A DNA stretch of 64,000 bases, from the NCBI GenBank assembly GCA_043228905.1, contig JBHGNT010000004.1, forward strand, positions 21,390,001-21,454,000, read 5' to 3'. Source of the DNA: Azolla caroliniana (lineage: Eukaryota > Polypodiophyta). This document shows, in pieces, positions 13,022 to 27,235 of the stretch. Within the stretch, counting starts at the first letter, position 1. Every line of letters begins with the position of its first letter. The notes under the pieces were generated by a model. It was not told the DNA's origin and ran no database searches. It saw only the letters and a list, made by a program, of their open reading frames with translations. A program made the position numbers and the translations under genes.

Positions 13022-16000
13022 CTACCTTGGGTTATATCGAGTTACAGGGAGATATACTCCCTCTGTGGCAATCCATATGGAATCAGCAGTTTTTTTCCTT
13101 ACACTACATACCTGATTTGTCAAAAATCTTCAGTAAGACAATCAATCCATCTCATTTGTACAAACAAAATACTATTCTAGGTCTTAGGCTATACCTCTTG
13201 TTGACCACCAGCAATACGGGAATACTTCTTATCATGGCTGTGGAGATAGCCTCCTGTTTCAACATGTTGTATTCTGAATTTCTGGTCCTTCATCCATACT
13301 TTACCACTTCCTTCTATTTCCAGCCTGCCAAAACAGTGTGGAACATACCCATTTTAATATAGAGTTAATCCCCTCGAAGATTCTATTGGAGTGCACTTCA
13401 ACACTTACATCCAAAGATCTCCAGAATCACTTTCCTGTGGCGCACCAAAGCAGCTAACCTGCAAGGGAAAGCGCATTACATGAATAGATAAAACAAGTCA
13501 AGCAAAACTACCAAGAGAATGAGAATGTACATACATCTACATATGTTTGCAAAAGGCTATATGACATCTGAGATAGAACATACAACCATATGCTGATACA
13601 TGATACAAATGTCAGGCTAAAGAAAATAGTCGTAAGAACCAGAATTGAGGCATATATCTTGTAGTATTCAGATGGTGAAACATCTCAAAAGGAGAATAAA
13701 AATCAAGAGTGGCAAATGCCATGTGCATGGAACCTTCCACAGGATTTTGTGAAAACAAGAGTGACGGTTATAAGAACAAGCATGGAGGATAAACAGTACA
13801 AGTCAAGTTATAACACATCAATCATGGAGCTCAAAATGCAATTCAGAACACCAATATTCAATGCACATGACACTGACACAAATATGTTCTTGCACAGTTC
13901 AATTAGATACAGGAGACATGTAGGGAGCAGAGGAATGCCCAGCTTACAAATTAACTAATTAAGGTTTAGATATGACAAGCGCATATCCACAGCAGTAAAT
14001 CTGATTCCCTGGTAGCATCTAGTCCAACAAGAATCAAGATCTTTTGATTCCCAAGACCTGTGAGCTCCACGAGGTGACAAACTCTTCTCCATAACTCTAA
14101 TACCATGTTAACATAATAAGGCTCACTTCGAGGGAACAGGATATACGTGGCATAGAGAAAACAAATGAACAGAGAGACAGTTTCAAATAGAGATTTGTTT
14201 AGGAGAAGCAAAGACTACAAACAGTTAAGTGTTTGAGAGTTCATATCAGCCTACTACAACCACCTATCGAGTATGTGCTCCATCTAAGCAACAATCTTGA
14301 ACTCCCACAGTCATACGCCTTTCCTATGGTCTCTTTTGTGGACCTCACACTTGATACTTGTCTTCTTTATTGCCTGATGCAGACGATTTCTGCCAGTTGT
14401 TGATTTGTTATTGTGCCAGATTAACACACTGACCCAAGATTAGATGTTGCCCAAGTCTATGCAACTTATATACCAATTTTCAGGCTGATGGATCTTGCGT
14501 CCCCATCAATATGTAGATGGTAATTTTATACAGGGTTCTCAAATTAATCTCCTAGTCCCATTTTTTGCACAGTTGGATGTTTCTATACTATCCAATTGTA
14601 TAAACTAGGTTAATATAGTATATATTTCATTGCTACATAAAATTGTAGTATCTTTTCAGTCTAAATCAATATAACACGAACCCAGCCACCCTTATTAAGT
14701 TTATGAGACATGGATAAACATTTAGATTTTTAAAACAATGGAAATTAATTATGAAAAAGAAAGAAAAATAACTAAAAAAACGAAAAACAGAAACATGAAA
14801 CCATAGAATTTCCAGATTCAATATACTTGACACTAAAAAACTGCAAATGTATAAAGAGAACTGCAAGTCATTTCAAATGATGGTAAGTAAAAGACAAAAG
14901 GAAAATGAACAATAAAACAGAAAATGCAATAATGCAAATTTTTACTTCAACATACATTTGAGGCTAAAAACTGTAAATATATAAAGAAACAAGTTGCAAA
15001 CAAAGTTGTTTCAAATAAAGGAATGAAAATCATCTACAAATGATCAAAGTGTTACGAACCTCCAAATTTCCGCTAATTGGGGATGGATGCAAATGACTAT
15101 GTAACCACTTGCGCGTGCGCATATGTTGTAGCCTAATAATTGCTCCATGAGGGATAGACTCACCTTGAAGGAAGATTGAATCTTTTGGTTCTTTTACAAC
15201 CTAAGAAGAACCAAGTAGATACATCTCTCTTTTTCTTTTTTCTTACAAGAAGAATTGCATTAAGTGTACATAAAGTTCAACAAAATTGCTAGCAGCCTAA
15301 ACGTTATAAGTACTATAACAAGAAGCAAAAAACAAACTAGAAAGAGCCTAAGATTTTTCTCTGTCTTTGTCTGCTTTTATCTTTACAGATTTCACAATTG
15401 AAGAATACCCTTTCATTTGAAAGATACTTCGCATATAATAAGAAGTTCTATGTACTTCAAGTAATCATGTTGACTGTGGGACCTGTACTCAGCATGCAAT
15501 ACAAAACCCTCTTGGGAAATTATAAGCCCTTGATCTCTCCCTACTACATTTTAAACTTTCATGACATTTTCCTATGCAAAATAAACGCTCAGATCTCGTA
15601 TATACAGACTTCGTATGTATCTCTCACCTGAGTACATCATTATATCATGGATCACATTGAACTTCAAAATAAAAAAAGATAAGATCCAAGGTCTAAGTGC
15701 ATATGGTTTGTCCTCTGTGGCTTTATACATACACATATTTATCTGCGTGCATGAATATTTTTGGTCACATATAAATTATGTTGTTATAGCATACGGCAAT
15801 TTTATTGTTCACATCAGGAGTTCCCTAAAGTAATAACAGAGAATAGGATTGATTGAGTTACCCAGTAACTATTCGAATCCTCTACTCCGCCAAAACCTGT
15901 AACAGATTGCTGTCCACTACCCGATCCATAAGGTATGTTGTGAGAATGTAACCGATACTTTGTCCTCTCGTGCATAAGCTTTACAACACTTCCATAAGTC

Positions 16001-17142
16001 ACCTAAAAAAAGGGAACTCAAGACAAAAGGGAAATTAGTTCAATCTTCCATAAGTCCTCTACACACAGAAAATCATGTTCCACTTTTCTTATTCCCCTGA
16101 GGATGGAACTGAAAAAACTAACTCAATCTACTAAATATGGAACCATGTGGTTCAGGATCTTCTTCTTTCCATAAAGGAAAACCAGTTGAATGTTTTTAGT
16201 TCAATCTAGTGAATATGCACAAACATACGGTTTTGGATTTTCTACTCTGTCTTTTTCTGTGTACAACAAGAAAATTAAGTCAATACACTACGTGACAAAC
16301 CAAAGGCATTGGATCTTCTTCCATATGTTCAGTAAAGTAGTCCACATCTAATAAATATGAAAAGAAAGAGTTTTGATTGTTTTTCTCTTCTTGTTCAAAT
16401 GGAATTTGGATCTTCTAAATACACAAAAATAAGGTTTAGGATCTTCTCCTCCTTGTTGGTTAGTGCAAAATTTCAGTTCAACCCACTAAATACAAAAACA
16501 TATAGTTTTGGATATTCTTCTGTTTAGTTCAAATTTCAGCTCAATTCATTAAATACAAAAAAACAAGGGGTTACAGCTCCTCTTCTTCTTTTTAATTTTC
16601 TGCCTCTTCTTCCTTCTTCTAACATAAAAGAATTACAAGGGGAACATGAGGTCCTATATCATCATCATTTCTTCTTCTTCTTCTGCGTAAGCAAACGGAA
16701 ATTTAGTTTTATACCTACACCAGCTGCCTTTTCTCCTCTTTAAGTCAAATACTTTGTACAATGTATTAAACAGAAATAGAAAGGTTTTTGGATCACCATC
16801 ACTCCTCCTTGTTCTTACCTCGTTTGAATCAGGTGATGGAGCTGTGTCTTCTGACGATCTGCGCACCTGAAAGGGACCTGCCAATAGAACAGCTATGGAG
16901 ACGCATGCGAAGATAAAAAGGGGAGCAAGAAGCCAGTGAATGAAGCTCTGTCTGCTATCCTTCTTCTTCTTATTCTCCCCCTTATTCTTCTGGAGGTAAG
17001 GAACTTTCTCCCTACTCTTCTGAAGAGAAGGATTGTTGTTCTTATAATACTGCAGAGAGGGGTTCGCCCGGAGAGAAGGAGAAGAGGAAGACGAAGACGA
17101 AGAAGAAGAAGAAGAAGAAGAAGAGAAGGTGGATTCTCCCAT
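13022..17142 (-). CDS. SDF2: SDF2-like MIR-domain protein, six exons
   Basis: Exons on the minus strand: 17142-16819, 16002-15862, 15200-15060, 13458-13409, 13324-13195, 13111-13022 (stop TAG at 13024-13022). All introns are GT-AG and phases agree, giving 291 codons. Diagnostic stretches are YRLHSHNIPYGSGSGQQSVT, RLQHMRTRKWLHSHLH, SCFGAPQESDSGD, GGYLHSHDKKYSRIAGGQQE and EGVYLPVT, matching the three MIR repeats of stromal-cell-derived-factor-2-like proteins. Those proteins work in ER glycoprotein quality control. Exon 1 is odd: before the first MIR repeat it encodes about 108 residues with a Ser run from a TTC microsatellite, a Lys-rich stretch, then one hydrophobic segment (about residues 68-90). 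A normal family member has about 35 residues there, usually a cleaved signal peptide. The start at 17142 is therefore uncertain. The linker after MIR1 (VVKEPKDSIFLQGES) also differs from the common plant form. Confidence 0.85.
13966..14290 (-). mobile_element. Possible copia remnant in an SDF2 intron
   Basis: At 14095-14112 the plus strand reads CTCTAATACCATGTTAAC. This is one base off the complement of the usual copia primer-binding site (TGGTATCAGAGC) joined to an LTR end. The flank on the LTR side is a few hundred bp and no coding region survives. It lies in the 13459-15059 intron. Confidence 0.35.
17088..17140. repeat. (GAA)n microsatellite inside SDF2-like exon 1
   Basis: A GAC/GAA run on the plus strand reads as a Ser run on the minus strand near the predicted N terminus. 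It makes the coding status of this part of exon 1 doubtful. Confidence 0.8.
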
Positions 17143-17200
17143 CTGAGAAGGAGAGCTTTGGCAGCGTCGCCAGGGGCAGCTTCTCGCTCACGCCATCGCC

Positions 17201-17305
17201 ATGGCCAGCAGCATTCCTTCCCTTCTTTTTCTTCTTCTTCTGTTTATGGTCCTCACTCGTCCTTCTACGGGGCAAAAACACATGTCTGCATCATCCCACC
17301 AATGA
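17201..17305 (+). CDS. Hypothetical 34-residue ORF with a signal-peptide-like sequence
   Basis: An ATG in strong context (GCCATGGCC) at 17201 opens a 34-codon frame beginning MASSIPSLLFLLLLFMVL and ending at TGA 17303-17305. The hydrophobic core followed by a polar AxA-like region looks like a secretory signal, but much of it comes from CTT repeats. It lies antisense to the region just upstream of the SDF2-like start. It could be the first exon of an otherwise lost gene, a small secreted peptide, or chance. No family recognised. Confidence 0.2.
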   Translation: MASSIPSLLFLLLLFMVLTRPSTGQKHMSASSHQ

Positions 17306-17395
17306 GATGGGGGCACGTCAGGGGGGGGAAGCCACGTGTCTTCGTTTCATTGGCGGCTCCGGCTGGGTTGGCGACGACACAAAAAGAAAAACCAC

Positions 17396-17418
17396 GAGAG
17401 AGAGAGAGAGAGAGAGAG

Positions 17419-17460
<42 letters not shown>

Positions 17461-17472
17461 CTCTCTCTCTTC
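17396..17472. repeat. Compound microsatellite (GA)n-(CA)n-(CT)n
   Basis: About 12 GA units, then about 16 CA units, then about 8 CT units lie in direct succession upstream of the SDF2-like gene. The GA and CT arms are reverse complements, so the block can fold on itself. Confidence 0.9.
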
Positions 17473-18069
17473 TTACCACATCAGGACGTGGGGCGGGGCG
17501 GCTGGACCCGGGTTCCGGGTCCTGGGCTGAGGGTGACTTTTGGGCGGGTGGCCAAGCCACCGGGGGGGTGGGAGAGGAGGAGGAGCATCCAGGAACCCCA
17601 CTCTTACCGTACTCCTATTTCACCCGCCTCACCACATCCACTTGTGATTTTGATGAGACGACAAATGATCCGCTCTGCTAGACACACCGCCCATGTTCGC
17701 TCACATCTCTTCTCACATTCACGTACAAGAGGAGATTCCCATGCATTCCTTCTTCTTCTTTTATTGGGCGCTTCTTCGGGCTTGGAAGAATAACTAAATC
17801 TTTGAACATCCTATCATCATTTCACATGCACCCGTGGCACATTTGCATTTTTCTTGCGTCTCTCTTTTATGTTTTGATATAATTCCTTTCTCAATAGAAA
17901 AACCAATTGAAACAAATATATGATGTCTTTGCCCCCTTAGAGGTGTTTCTATTGGTGGCACATCCCTTGGGACACATAAAAGATTATGCTTCCTAGTACC
18001 TACAATGAATTGGTCTTTGGAAATGTGCTACATGTGATTAAAATGTAATGGCTTGTTGCCTTCCTCCAT
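17473..18069. other. Intergenic, nothing recognised
   Basis: A GC-rich stretch to about 17,580 lies upstream of the SDF2-like gene, followed by AT-rich sequence. I see no gene here. Confidence 0.5.
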
Positions 18070-19229
18070 GGAAGTGTGAAAGGAGCATATTGTATACAAC
18101 TTGCTTATGGTTGTCGGCCCCTCGTCGAACTAGAATGGGATCTAGGGGATTTTAGGTGGAAACATGATCATGGCAGATTTTGCCATTTCTTCGACTACAA
18201 CACTAAACTGGGCCAGACTTTTCAATTGCAGCTAGACGGTCCCTTAGGCAATGGCTGGTGTAGATTGGGCATCCCTGACGAGGTGCTCATTACCTTTTGG
18301 AAGGGTCTTTGGTGTCTCCACATGCCGGAAAAGATAAAGTTTTTTTGGTGACAAATTGGTCATAATGTGGTTCCCGTTGGCTAATGGCTAGGTAAACGTG
18401 GCGACTCGTTAGGCTGCCCACTTTGTCATTCACCTATTGAGACTTTGAGGCATTGTTTGTGGGATTGCCCTCAAGCTCAAAAGGTATGGGATAGAGTGAC
18501 TCGCCTCCTTGCGGCATGTGAAGTGGAAGGAACAACATCGTGGAGTGTTGCGGCATGGCTTGATCACTCCGTTGATAGGTGGACGGATACCCTCAATGCG
18601 CATAGTTGGTGCTACGTATGCATGAGAGGCTAAATCGCCAAGATTCGATTTGAGAGAGGCTTGCAGTCTGCATCCCCTAGGTTCCCGAACATTTGGATGT
18701 TGATCGTAGGCTTTCACCCTATGGTATGTATGGAAAGCGCATTGCCTAAAGGTCTTTCAGGATCTGGTGTGGCCCCTGGAGGAAGTGATAATGGACATAT
18801 GGTTTGCGTTGATCAGATGCTTACAAGGGCAATTGGACGAGGTTTGCAACCATTCCAATGACATGGTTACTGCCCGTTTTCGCTTTTGGCAGAAATGGCG
18901 GAACACGCCTATGGTGACACAAGGAGGAAGTGGCCCGATGTGGAACTACTAACCCCCACACTGGCTGTTTTTGGCTCATTTACCACCCTCCCTTCACTAT
19001 CGACCCCAGGAGGTGTCTCGTACTAGCCATCACTAAAGGGCACCATTTTTAGCTATAGGTAGTTACATTAAGTAGTCAATCCAAAAGGCGATGTAACTAG
19101 TCTCATTTTCTTGAACCTGATCAGAGGGAGATTCCCCGTTCTATGTATAAGCCTCCTTGTACAATCTCTTTGTAATAATCCTTCCTAACTAATGGGAAAG
19201 TAGCTTCATTTTGGAAAAAGAAAAAAAAT
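18070..19229 (+). mobile_element. L1-type LINE remnant, 3' end only
   Basis: Broken frames encode the C-terminal zinc-binding region of plant LINE ORF2 (zf-RVT type): FWKGLWCLHMPEKIKFFW at about 18,295-18,348, then CPLCHSPIETLRHCLWDCPQ at about 18,416-18,475, followed by further decayed frames to about 18,950. A 3' UTR-like stretch follows and ends in an A-rich tail at 19,211-19,229. Stops interrupt every frame and the reverse transcriptase itself is absent, so the copy is 5'-truncated and dead. Confidence 0.75.
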
Positions 19230-19889
19230 GATGGCAAGGCTAATATAATATAGATGAGGGAGTAAACCATAGTATGTGCTCATCTTCAAACATGACCTTT
19301 ACTAGCTATTTTGTTTCAGAATTAAAATTTGCACTTTCATGATGTGGGTATGATATCAATAGAAATGTCTATCTTTGCAATCTTTGATGCACAAACCCTG
19401 TCATGCTAGCAAACCTCAACAAACCATGTCATTAAATCTTACTCAAGTTACAATCCGCGATTGATAGTTTCATGACATGAAACAATTTGATGATATTTTC
19501 AACGGTAGCTTATAACATCATAAGACGAAGGAAAACATGTAAAAAATTCTACGAAAAAGTAAATTTCTACTAGCCTTTAACTTTAAGATATGCTGCAAGA
19601 GGTATCAACCATTGCCTCCCTAGAAGAGAGAATGATCAAAGATAATGAAGCTAGACGTAGCTAACCAAGTATGTGATTCTTTATCTCATGGCAGTCCATT
19701 GTCACCATTGACTCATTACTAAAAAAGACAATTGCATTATTGTTAATTATTAAGCTATTGCAGCTCATGCGCAATGTTGCATGAGTAGCATGGACAAAAC
19801 ATGTTACATGAAATTAAAACATTAATGACAAACATATCTAACCACTTGCCTTAACCCAATCAATAATGTGACATCTATCTATTGAATAT
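19230..19889. other. Intergenic, nothing recognised
   Basis: AT-rich sequence between the LINE tail and a copia LTR fragment. No coding potential or repeat was recognised. Confidence 0.5.
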
Positions 19890-20320
19890 AAGATGTATGT
19901 CTTATACACGCCAGAGACACGCTCTCTCTCTCTCTCTCTCTCTCTCTCTATTACGCTCTGTACAACAGTTGCACCAACAACTATATACAATACTAATGAC
20001 CAACAACAATAATACACACTTTGTTTGCCCTAGGTCATATTTATACTAATATGATTTTAGGACTATTTACAGATATAGCCCCAATGGGCTCTCAAAAACA
20101 TATTTCCATATATGTCCCTTCATTCGGTGAGAGGTTCTCACTGGGCCTGCATCATCCGGTTCTCACCGGGTCTTCCTTGCTGGGTACTCATCATCTGGTT
20201 CTCACCGGGTCTTCCTTGCCGGATACTCATCATCCGGTTCTCACCGGTTCTTCTTTGCCGGGTAATCATATCCCATCCGGAGGGACCGAAATCCTAACAA
20301 GATGTATGTCTTATACACGC
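19890..20320 (-). mobile_element. Copia LTR fragment flanked by 22-bp direct repeats
   Basis: Reading from 20,298 downward on the minus strand the fragment begins TGTTAGGATTTCGG, like the start of the copia LTR at 41,402-41,978. The plus strand also shares ATTTATACTAAT and TATTTACAGATATAGCC with that LTR, and both end in a (CT)n run. The fragment stops there (19,912), so the distal part of the LTR is missing. Identical 22-bp sequences flank it at 19,890-19,911 and 20,299-20,320. Inside are about three 40-bp tandem units (20,150-20,270). Confidence 0.65.
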
Positions 20321-21055
20321 ATAATGCAAATGTGACTAACTACCTTCTTGGATGTTGAGAAGATCATTAAGAGGGCATTCATTGTTTCAAATAATTCATA
20401 AACATGACATGCCATTTCATCTTATATTTTAACTAAAAGAGAACCCATATTCCTTGTTTAAACATCCTACCAAGAGGCCTTAATTATCACAAACATGTAA
20501 ACCATTAACAACCTTACACATTAGAAATTTTACAATTTTTTTTGTCACAATCTAATATAATAGTTAACATGTATTCATTTATTCAATAAGCAACTGGCCA
20601 AAAGGAAATCCATCAAGATGAAGCTTTGTGCATTGGAGCTCATGTCAATGACTTCTTTATTGTCGGGATGGAAATAGCATAATTTTGGTGTCAATGACAC
20701 TTGATTTTCAAATCCATCACTCTCTTTTACTCTATTATACTCTTTAACATACAACCCTATCAAATGTTGGTAACTTGTCATTTAAAAGTTTTTTTTCCTT
20801 ATTATTGAGCGAATGAGAAGAAAACTTGGCACGGAATAGTAGACAAATTTTAACCAAAATATTTAACCAACAGCATACATAGAGGGGTTGGTGACTCGAG
20901 AGACATGAACTAAGTCCAAATTCTATCTAAGCCAAAACCATCATTCATACGATGAAAGTTCAAAACTACATTTGCCAAAATGTTGGATTCTCCATGGGAA
21001 AGAAGTATTATTATTTGGAAAACATAACTATAGATATATTTTCTTGTTTGTAAAG
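20321..21055. other. 3' flank of the aldo-keto reductase gene, nothing recognised
   Basis: AT-rich sequence with no supportable gene; it probably includes the 3' UTR of the minus-strand reductase gene. Confidence 0.5.
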
Positions 21056-23817
<2,762 letters not shown>

Positions 23818-24104
23818 AGCTAGACCTTTGGAAGTTCTCTCTGCTACTAGAGGAAGCAGGGCAGAGTATGTTTCCTCCAAAATACTGTCTTTGTATGTAG
23901 ATATGGCAATCCTGATGTTTTTGTTGGGCGATTTGTTATTATTATTATATAGATATATTCACGTGATGCCTCGTTGTTTTGGGCATTCATGTTGGCGTGA
24001 AGCTTGCTTGACACGGTACAGTCAGTACTCAGTCTCTCTTCAAGCCTTGACATGGTCTTCATTCTCTCATGGAAATTGGAATGAATGACCCCATGGCAGA
24101 GCAG

Positions 24105-24585
24105 GGCTTCCTTGAGTCCATAGATGTATGTCTCTCTTTGCTAATGCATACCTTCTCTTTCCATGACCCACTTGGACACTCCCATTTTGTTAAGCCGGTC
24201 ATTTCGTTATGACCCAGCGATGATGATCCATAGGCCGTTCGCACTACTGAACACGTCAATATTGTCTTCGTTCGTTTCCATTCCCGATGATCATCGAGCC
24301 ATTGATTTGCCTTCGCTTCCTCTCGTGTTTAATGATGGTAAGCCAGGCCAGCGCATGGCTTCCTTGAGATCACACTCCATAGATGTATGCCTTTGTTTGC
24401 TATGCATACATTCTCCTTTCATATCTTTCATTGACCCACCTGGACAGTCCCATTTTGTTATGACCCGGCGGTGATGGATGGGGCATTCCCACTACTGAAC
24501 ACGCCAATATTGTCTTCGCTCGTTTCCATTTCCGATCATGATCGTTGAGCCATCGATTTGCCTTCGCTTCCTCTCGTGTTTAATG
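24105..24585. repeat. Tandem pair of about 230-bp repeats upstream of the reductase gene
   Basis: The segment 24105-24333 is repeated in the same orientation at 24357-24585. Shared landmarks are GGCTTCCTTGAG at the start, CACTACTGAACACG in the middle and CTTCGCTTCCTCTCGTGTTTAATG at the end. Copies differ by scattered substitutions and small indels, so the duplication is not recent. No coding function seen. Confidence 0.8.
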
Positions 24586-25109
24586 TTTGATGACTTGATG
24601 ATGCGATGCCATTCTCACTCCGGTTTCCTGGTTGATCACAAACTCATGAGTTAGTTAGCACTATTAACTTCTTTTTGTATTTTGTTGTCATGTGAGTCAA
24701 TAGATTCTGTGACGGCTAAGCTAGTCCCAACATGAGAACCATGCATGTGTAGGAAGGTTTAGGCGTCAATGTATAGCTCCTACGTGTGAATCCACATGAA
24801 AAAAAAAGTTAGGGCATGAACGCCTCTCTTGCGTACCCTTGATCTCATTCTCTTGCTCAACAATTAAAATAAACAAGAGGAAAAAATGTGAGATAATAAG
24901 TCTGTAGAAGTAAATGTGTCGTGGGTTCTTGTCGGGCTGTCTACATTAATGTGAGGGGGTTAAAAGGAGGAGGAGACGGATTATTAACAATTTCAATGAT
25001 CTTTTAGGGTTTGGCATTTTTGGGAGGAATATTATTCTTGAGCTTTTTCTTGGGAGTTTTGGGTAGAGGAGCTTGAATCATCTTTCTCACAATTTCTATT
25101 AGGGTTTTC
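24586..25109. other. Spacer to the left of element C, boundary unclear
   Basis: No LTR resembling the 3' LTR of element C could be recognised. Gag homology to element B is visible only from about 25,110, so element C is probably 5'-truncated and its left junction is somewhere in 24,950-25,110. Confidence 0.45.
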
Positions 25110-27235
25110 TCCTTGTTGAGAGGGAGAGTGGATCTTGAACGATACAGGTTTGTTGACTCTTTGTGATTGTCGAAGCGCGAATTCATGGAGTGGGTTGAGA
25201 GCCCTAGGAAAGGGAGGGACACATCGGTGCTCCTCAAAGAGTTCAAAAAATGATTCGCTCGGCTCTCAGCGCTAGACCAGACCGTGCTCGATACGAGTCG
25301 GGTCCTACTATTCATTAAGTCGGTTGACACACTTGATCGAGAGAATGGGTTTCCTATTGGAGACGGATGAAGGACTCACGGCTGATTGGGCCGTGGTGAA
25401 AAGGGTTTGTAGTCGTTTCGACAAACGGCGTGAATGGAGTGACGTGGATCCGCTGGCAGCAGGCCCGATTGCGGGGAAAAGGCTAGAAGAACCGATTCTG
25501 GCTCGAACGGAAGAGACGCCAAGGTGGATCAAGTAAGGCGTGGTTCCGACTGACGTGATCAAGGGCCCATCCGGGGGCGTGGCTCTAGAGGAGCTAACGA
25601 GGATGGTGCGTGATCTCCAGGTTGCGCAAGCACGGAGAGATATGGGGTACAATCGCGTGACCAGAGGCCTCCGATCGACCAGCGGTGCATGTGGTGTGAC
25701 GTTGTCGGCCACATCCAGAGGGACTATGCTGATTTCGCGGAGGCACTTAAGAGCAACGTGGTGTACGAAGTCATCACGCACTTCGGGATGATGGTTGGGT
25801 TGGATCAAACGACCGCAATAAGCACAAAGTACAAGACTGTGGGCCGGAAAGTGTGGCTAGTCGCGGCTCCCTTGCTAGAGGACAGTTGGGATTGAATAAG
25901 AGGGGTTGCGGCCGACCCAAGTTTATGGAGATCCGGCCGGCATAGGACATCGACGAGACGCTACAGGAGCTCAAGATTGGTGGGGGTGGCTTCCTATTGC
26001 CCGCGGAGGAAGACCGGTTTCGGAGAATGCTCAGAAGGCATGAGAAAGCCTTCGCATTCTCGTCGGGGGAGATTGGGTGTGTCAACCTGACAATTGTAGA
26101 ACCGATGGTGATCTTCATGGTACCGCGAGCTCATATCCCGAAGTTGATGGAGTTGCTGAAACAGAAAGTGGAGATGGGCATCCCCGAACCAGTGGTTTAC
26201 GGTGCCGAAGAAGAACGACACATTGTGATTCATCTAGGACCTACAGCCGGTCAACAAGGCGACCATTCGGAATGCAGGAATCGGGCCGATGATTGATGAG
26301 TTTGCGGAGGCCTTCGCCAGAAGGTAGATCTACTCGGTCGGTGATTTATACTCTGGGTACGACCAGTTCCAACTAGCCGTAGAGAGTAGGGATATCACGA
26401 CGATGCGAACCCCTCTCGGCTTGGTTCAGATGTGCACCCTGTCGCATGGTGGGACTAACTCAGTGGCGCACATGGTGAATACAATGAACAAGACTCTGTG
26501 GGACTGCATCCTGGACATCACCATGCCGTTCTTGGACTACATCCTGATGAAGGGATGTCTAGAGGAAGCGAAGGATGAGTCGATCGGGCTGGACGGATGC
26601 CGGAAGTTTGTCGCGAACCACATCTCCGACTGCGAGAAGATATTGCAGAGGCTTGAGGGCGCTCGGCTTACCTTCTCCGGGGAGAAGTCGGCTTTCGAAC
26701 AATCAGAGATCCTAGTAGTGGGGCACCTGTGCGGGTCATACGGCCGGAAACCATCTCCTGCGAAGGTAGGAGGTCGTCTCCGCGATGAAGGAGGAATGCA
26801 AGTTGGCCACGGAAGTCCGAAGATTCTTGGGAGCGTGCGCCTTCTACCACATTTGGATTCCGCACTACGCGCACATCGCCGAGCCGCTCTACGGGTTGCT
26901 GAAGAAGGGTCGTAGTTCGAGTGGGAAGAAGAACACGCGGAATCGGTTCGGAGACTAAACAAGGCGCTGATTGCGGCACCAAATCTCAAGAAAGCGGTCT
27001 ATGGGAAGGACACCCGATTTACATGACGGTGTATACGAGTCCGACCGGAATCGGGTGGGTTGTCAATCACGACGATGAGGAGGGCACACGTTTCTCCATC
27101 TGGTTCGGCGCAAAGGTGCTAAGCGAGTGGCAACGAAGATACACGCAGGTTAAACACGAACTTTGGGGTATCATTTCGGCAATCAAGGCTGCTAAAGACT
27201 ACTTTATCGGGACGGAAGTAATAATCAAGACAAAT
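25110..27235 (+). mobile_element. Ty3 element C, left part (gag to RNase H), degenerate
   Basis: Follows element B (55,915-62,886) in order. Gag (LSKREFMEWVE at about 25,170-25,200) is followed by a zinc knuckle CMWCDVVGHIQRDYADF at about 25,687-25,737, the reverse transcriptase N-terminal linker (STKYKTVGRKV), RT core with MRTPLGLVQMCTL (from 26,403) and RNase H up to 27,235. Stops and frameshifts are frequent. Relative to B it lacks 1,496 bp between gag and RT, including the protease, and has smaller deletions near 26,119 and 26,186. It ends at 27,235 where element A is inserted and resumes at 37,111. Confidence 0.85.

Noticed and set aside
13112-13194. Premature end of the SDF2-like gene after GGQQE (GTA TAG read-through)
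   Set aside because: A final exon at 13111-13022 encoding VCSVRKKTADSIWIATEGVY fits the family and restores the C terminus, so GTATAG is an intron donor.
16936-17793. 285-codon plus-strand ORF
   Set aside because: It runs through GAA, GA and CA microsatellites with Arg/His runs and lies antisense to SDF2-like exon 1. There is no family resemblance.
20150-20270. Short regularly spaced repeats reminiscent of a CRISPR array
   Set aside because: Units are contiguous about 40-bp tandem copies within a copia LTR, with no unique spacers, in a plant genome.
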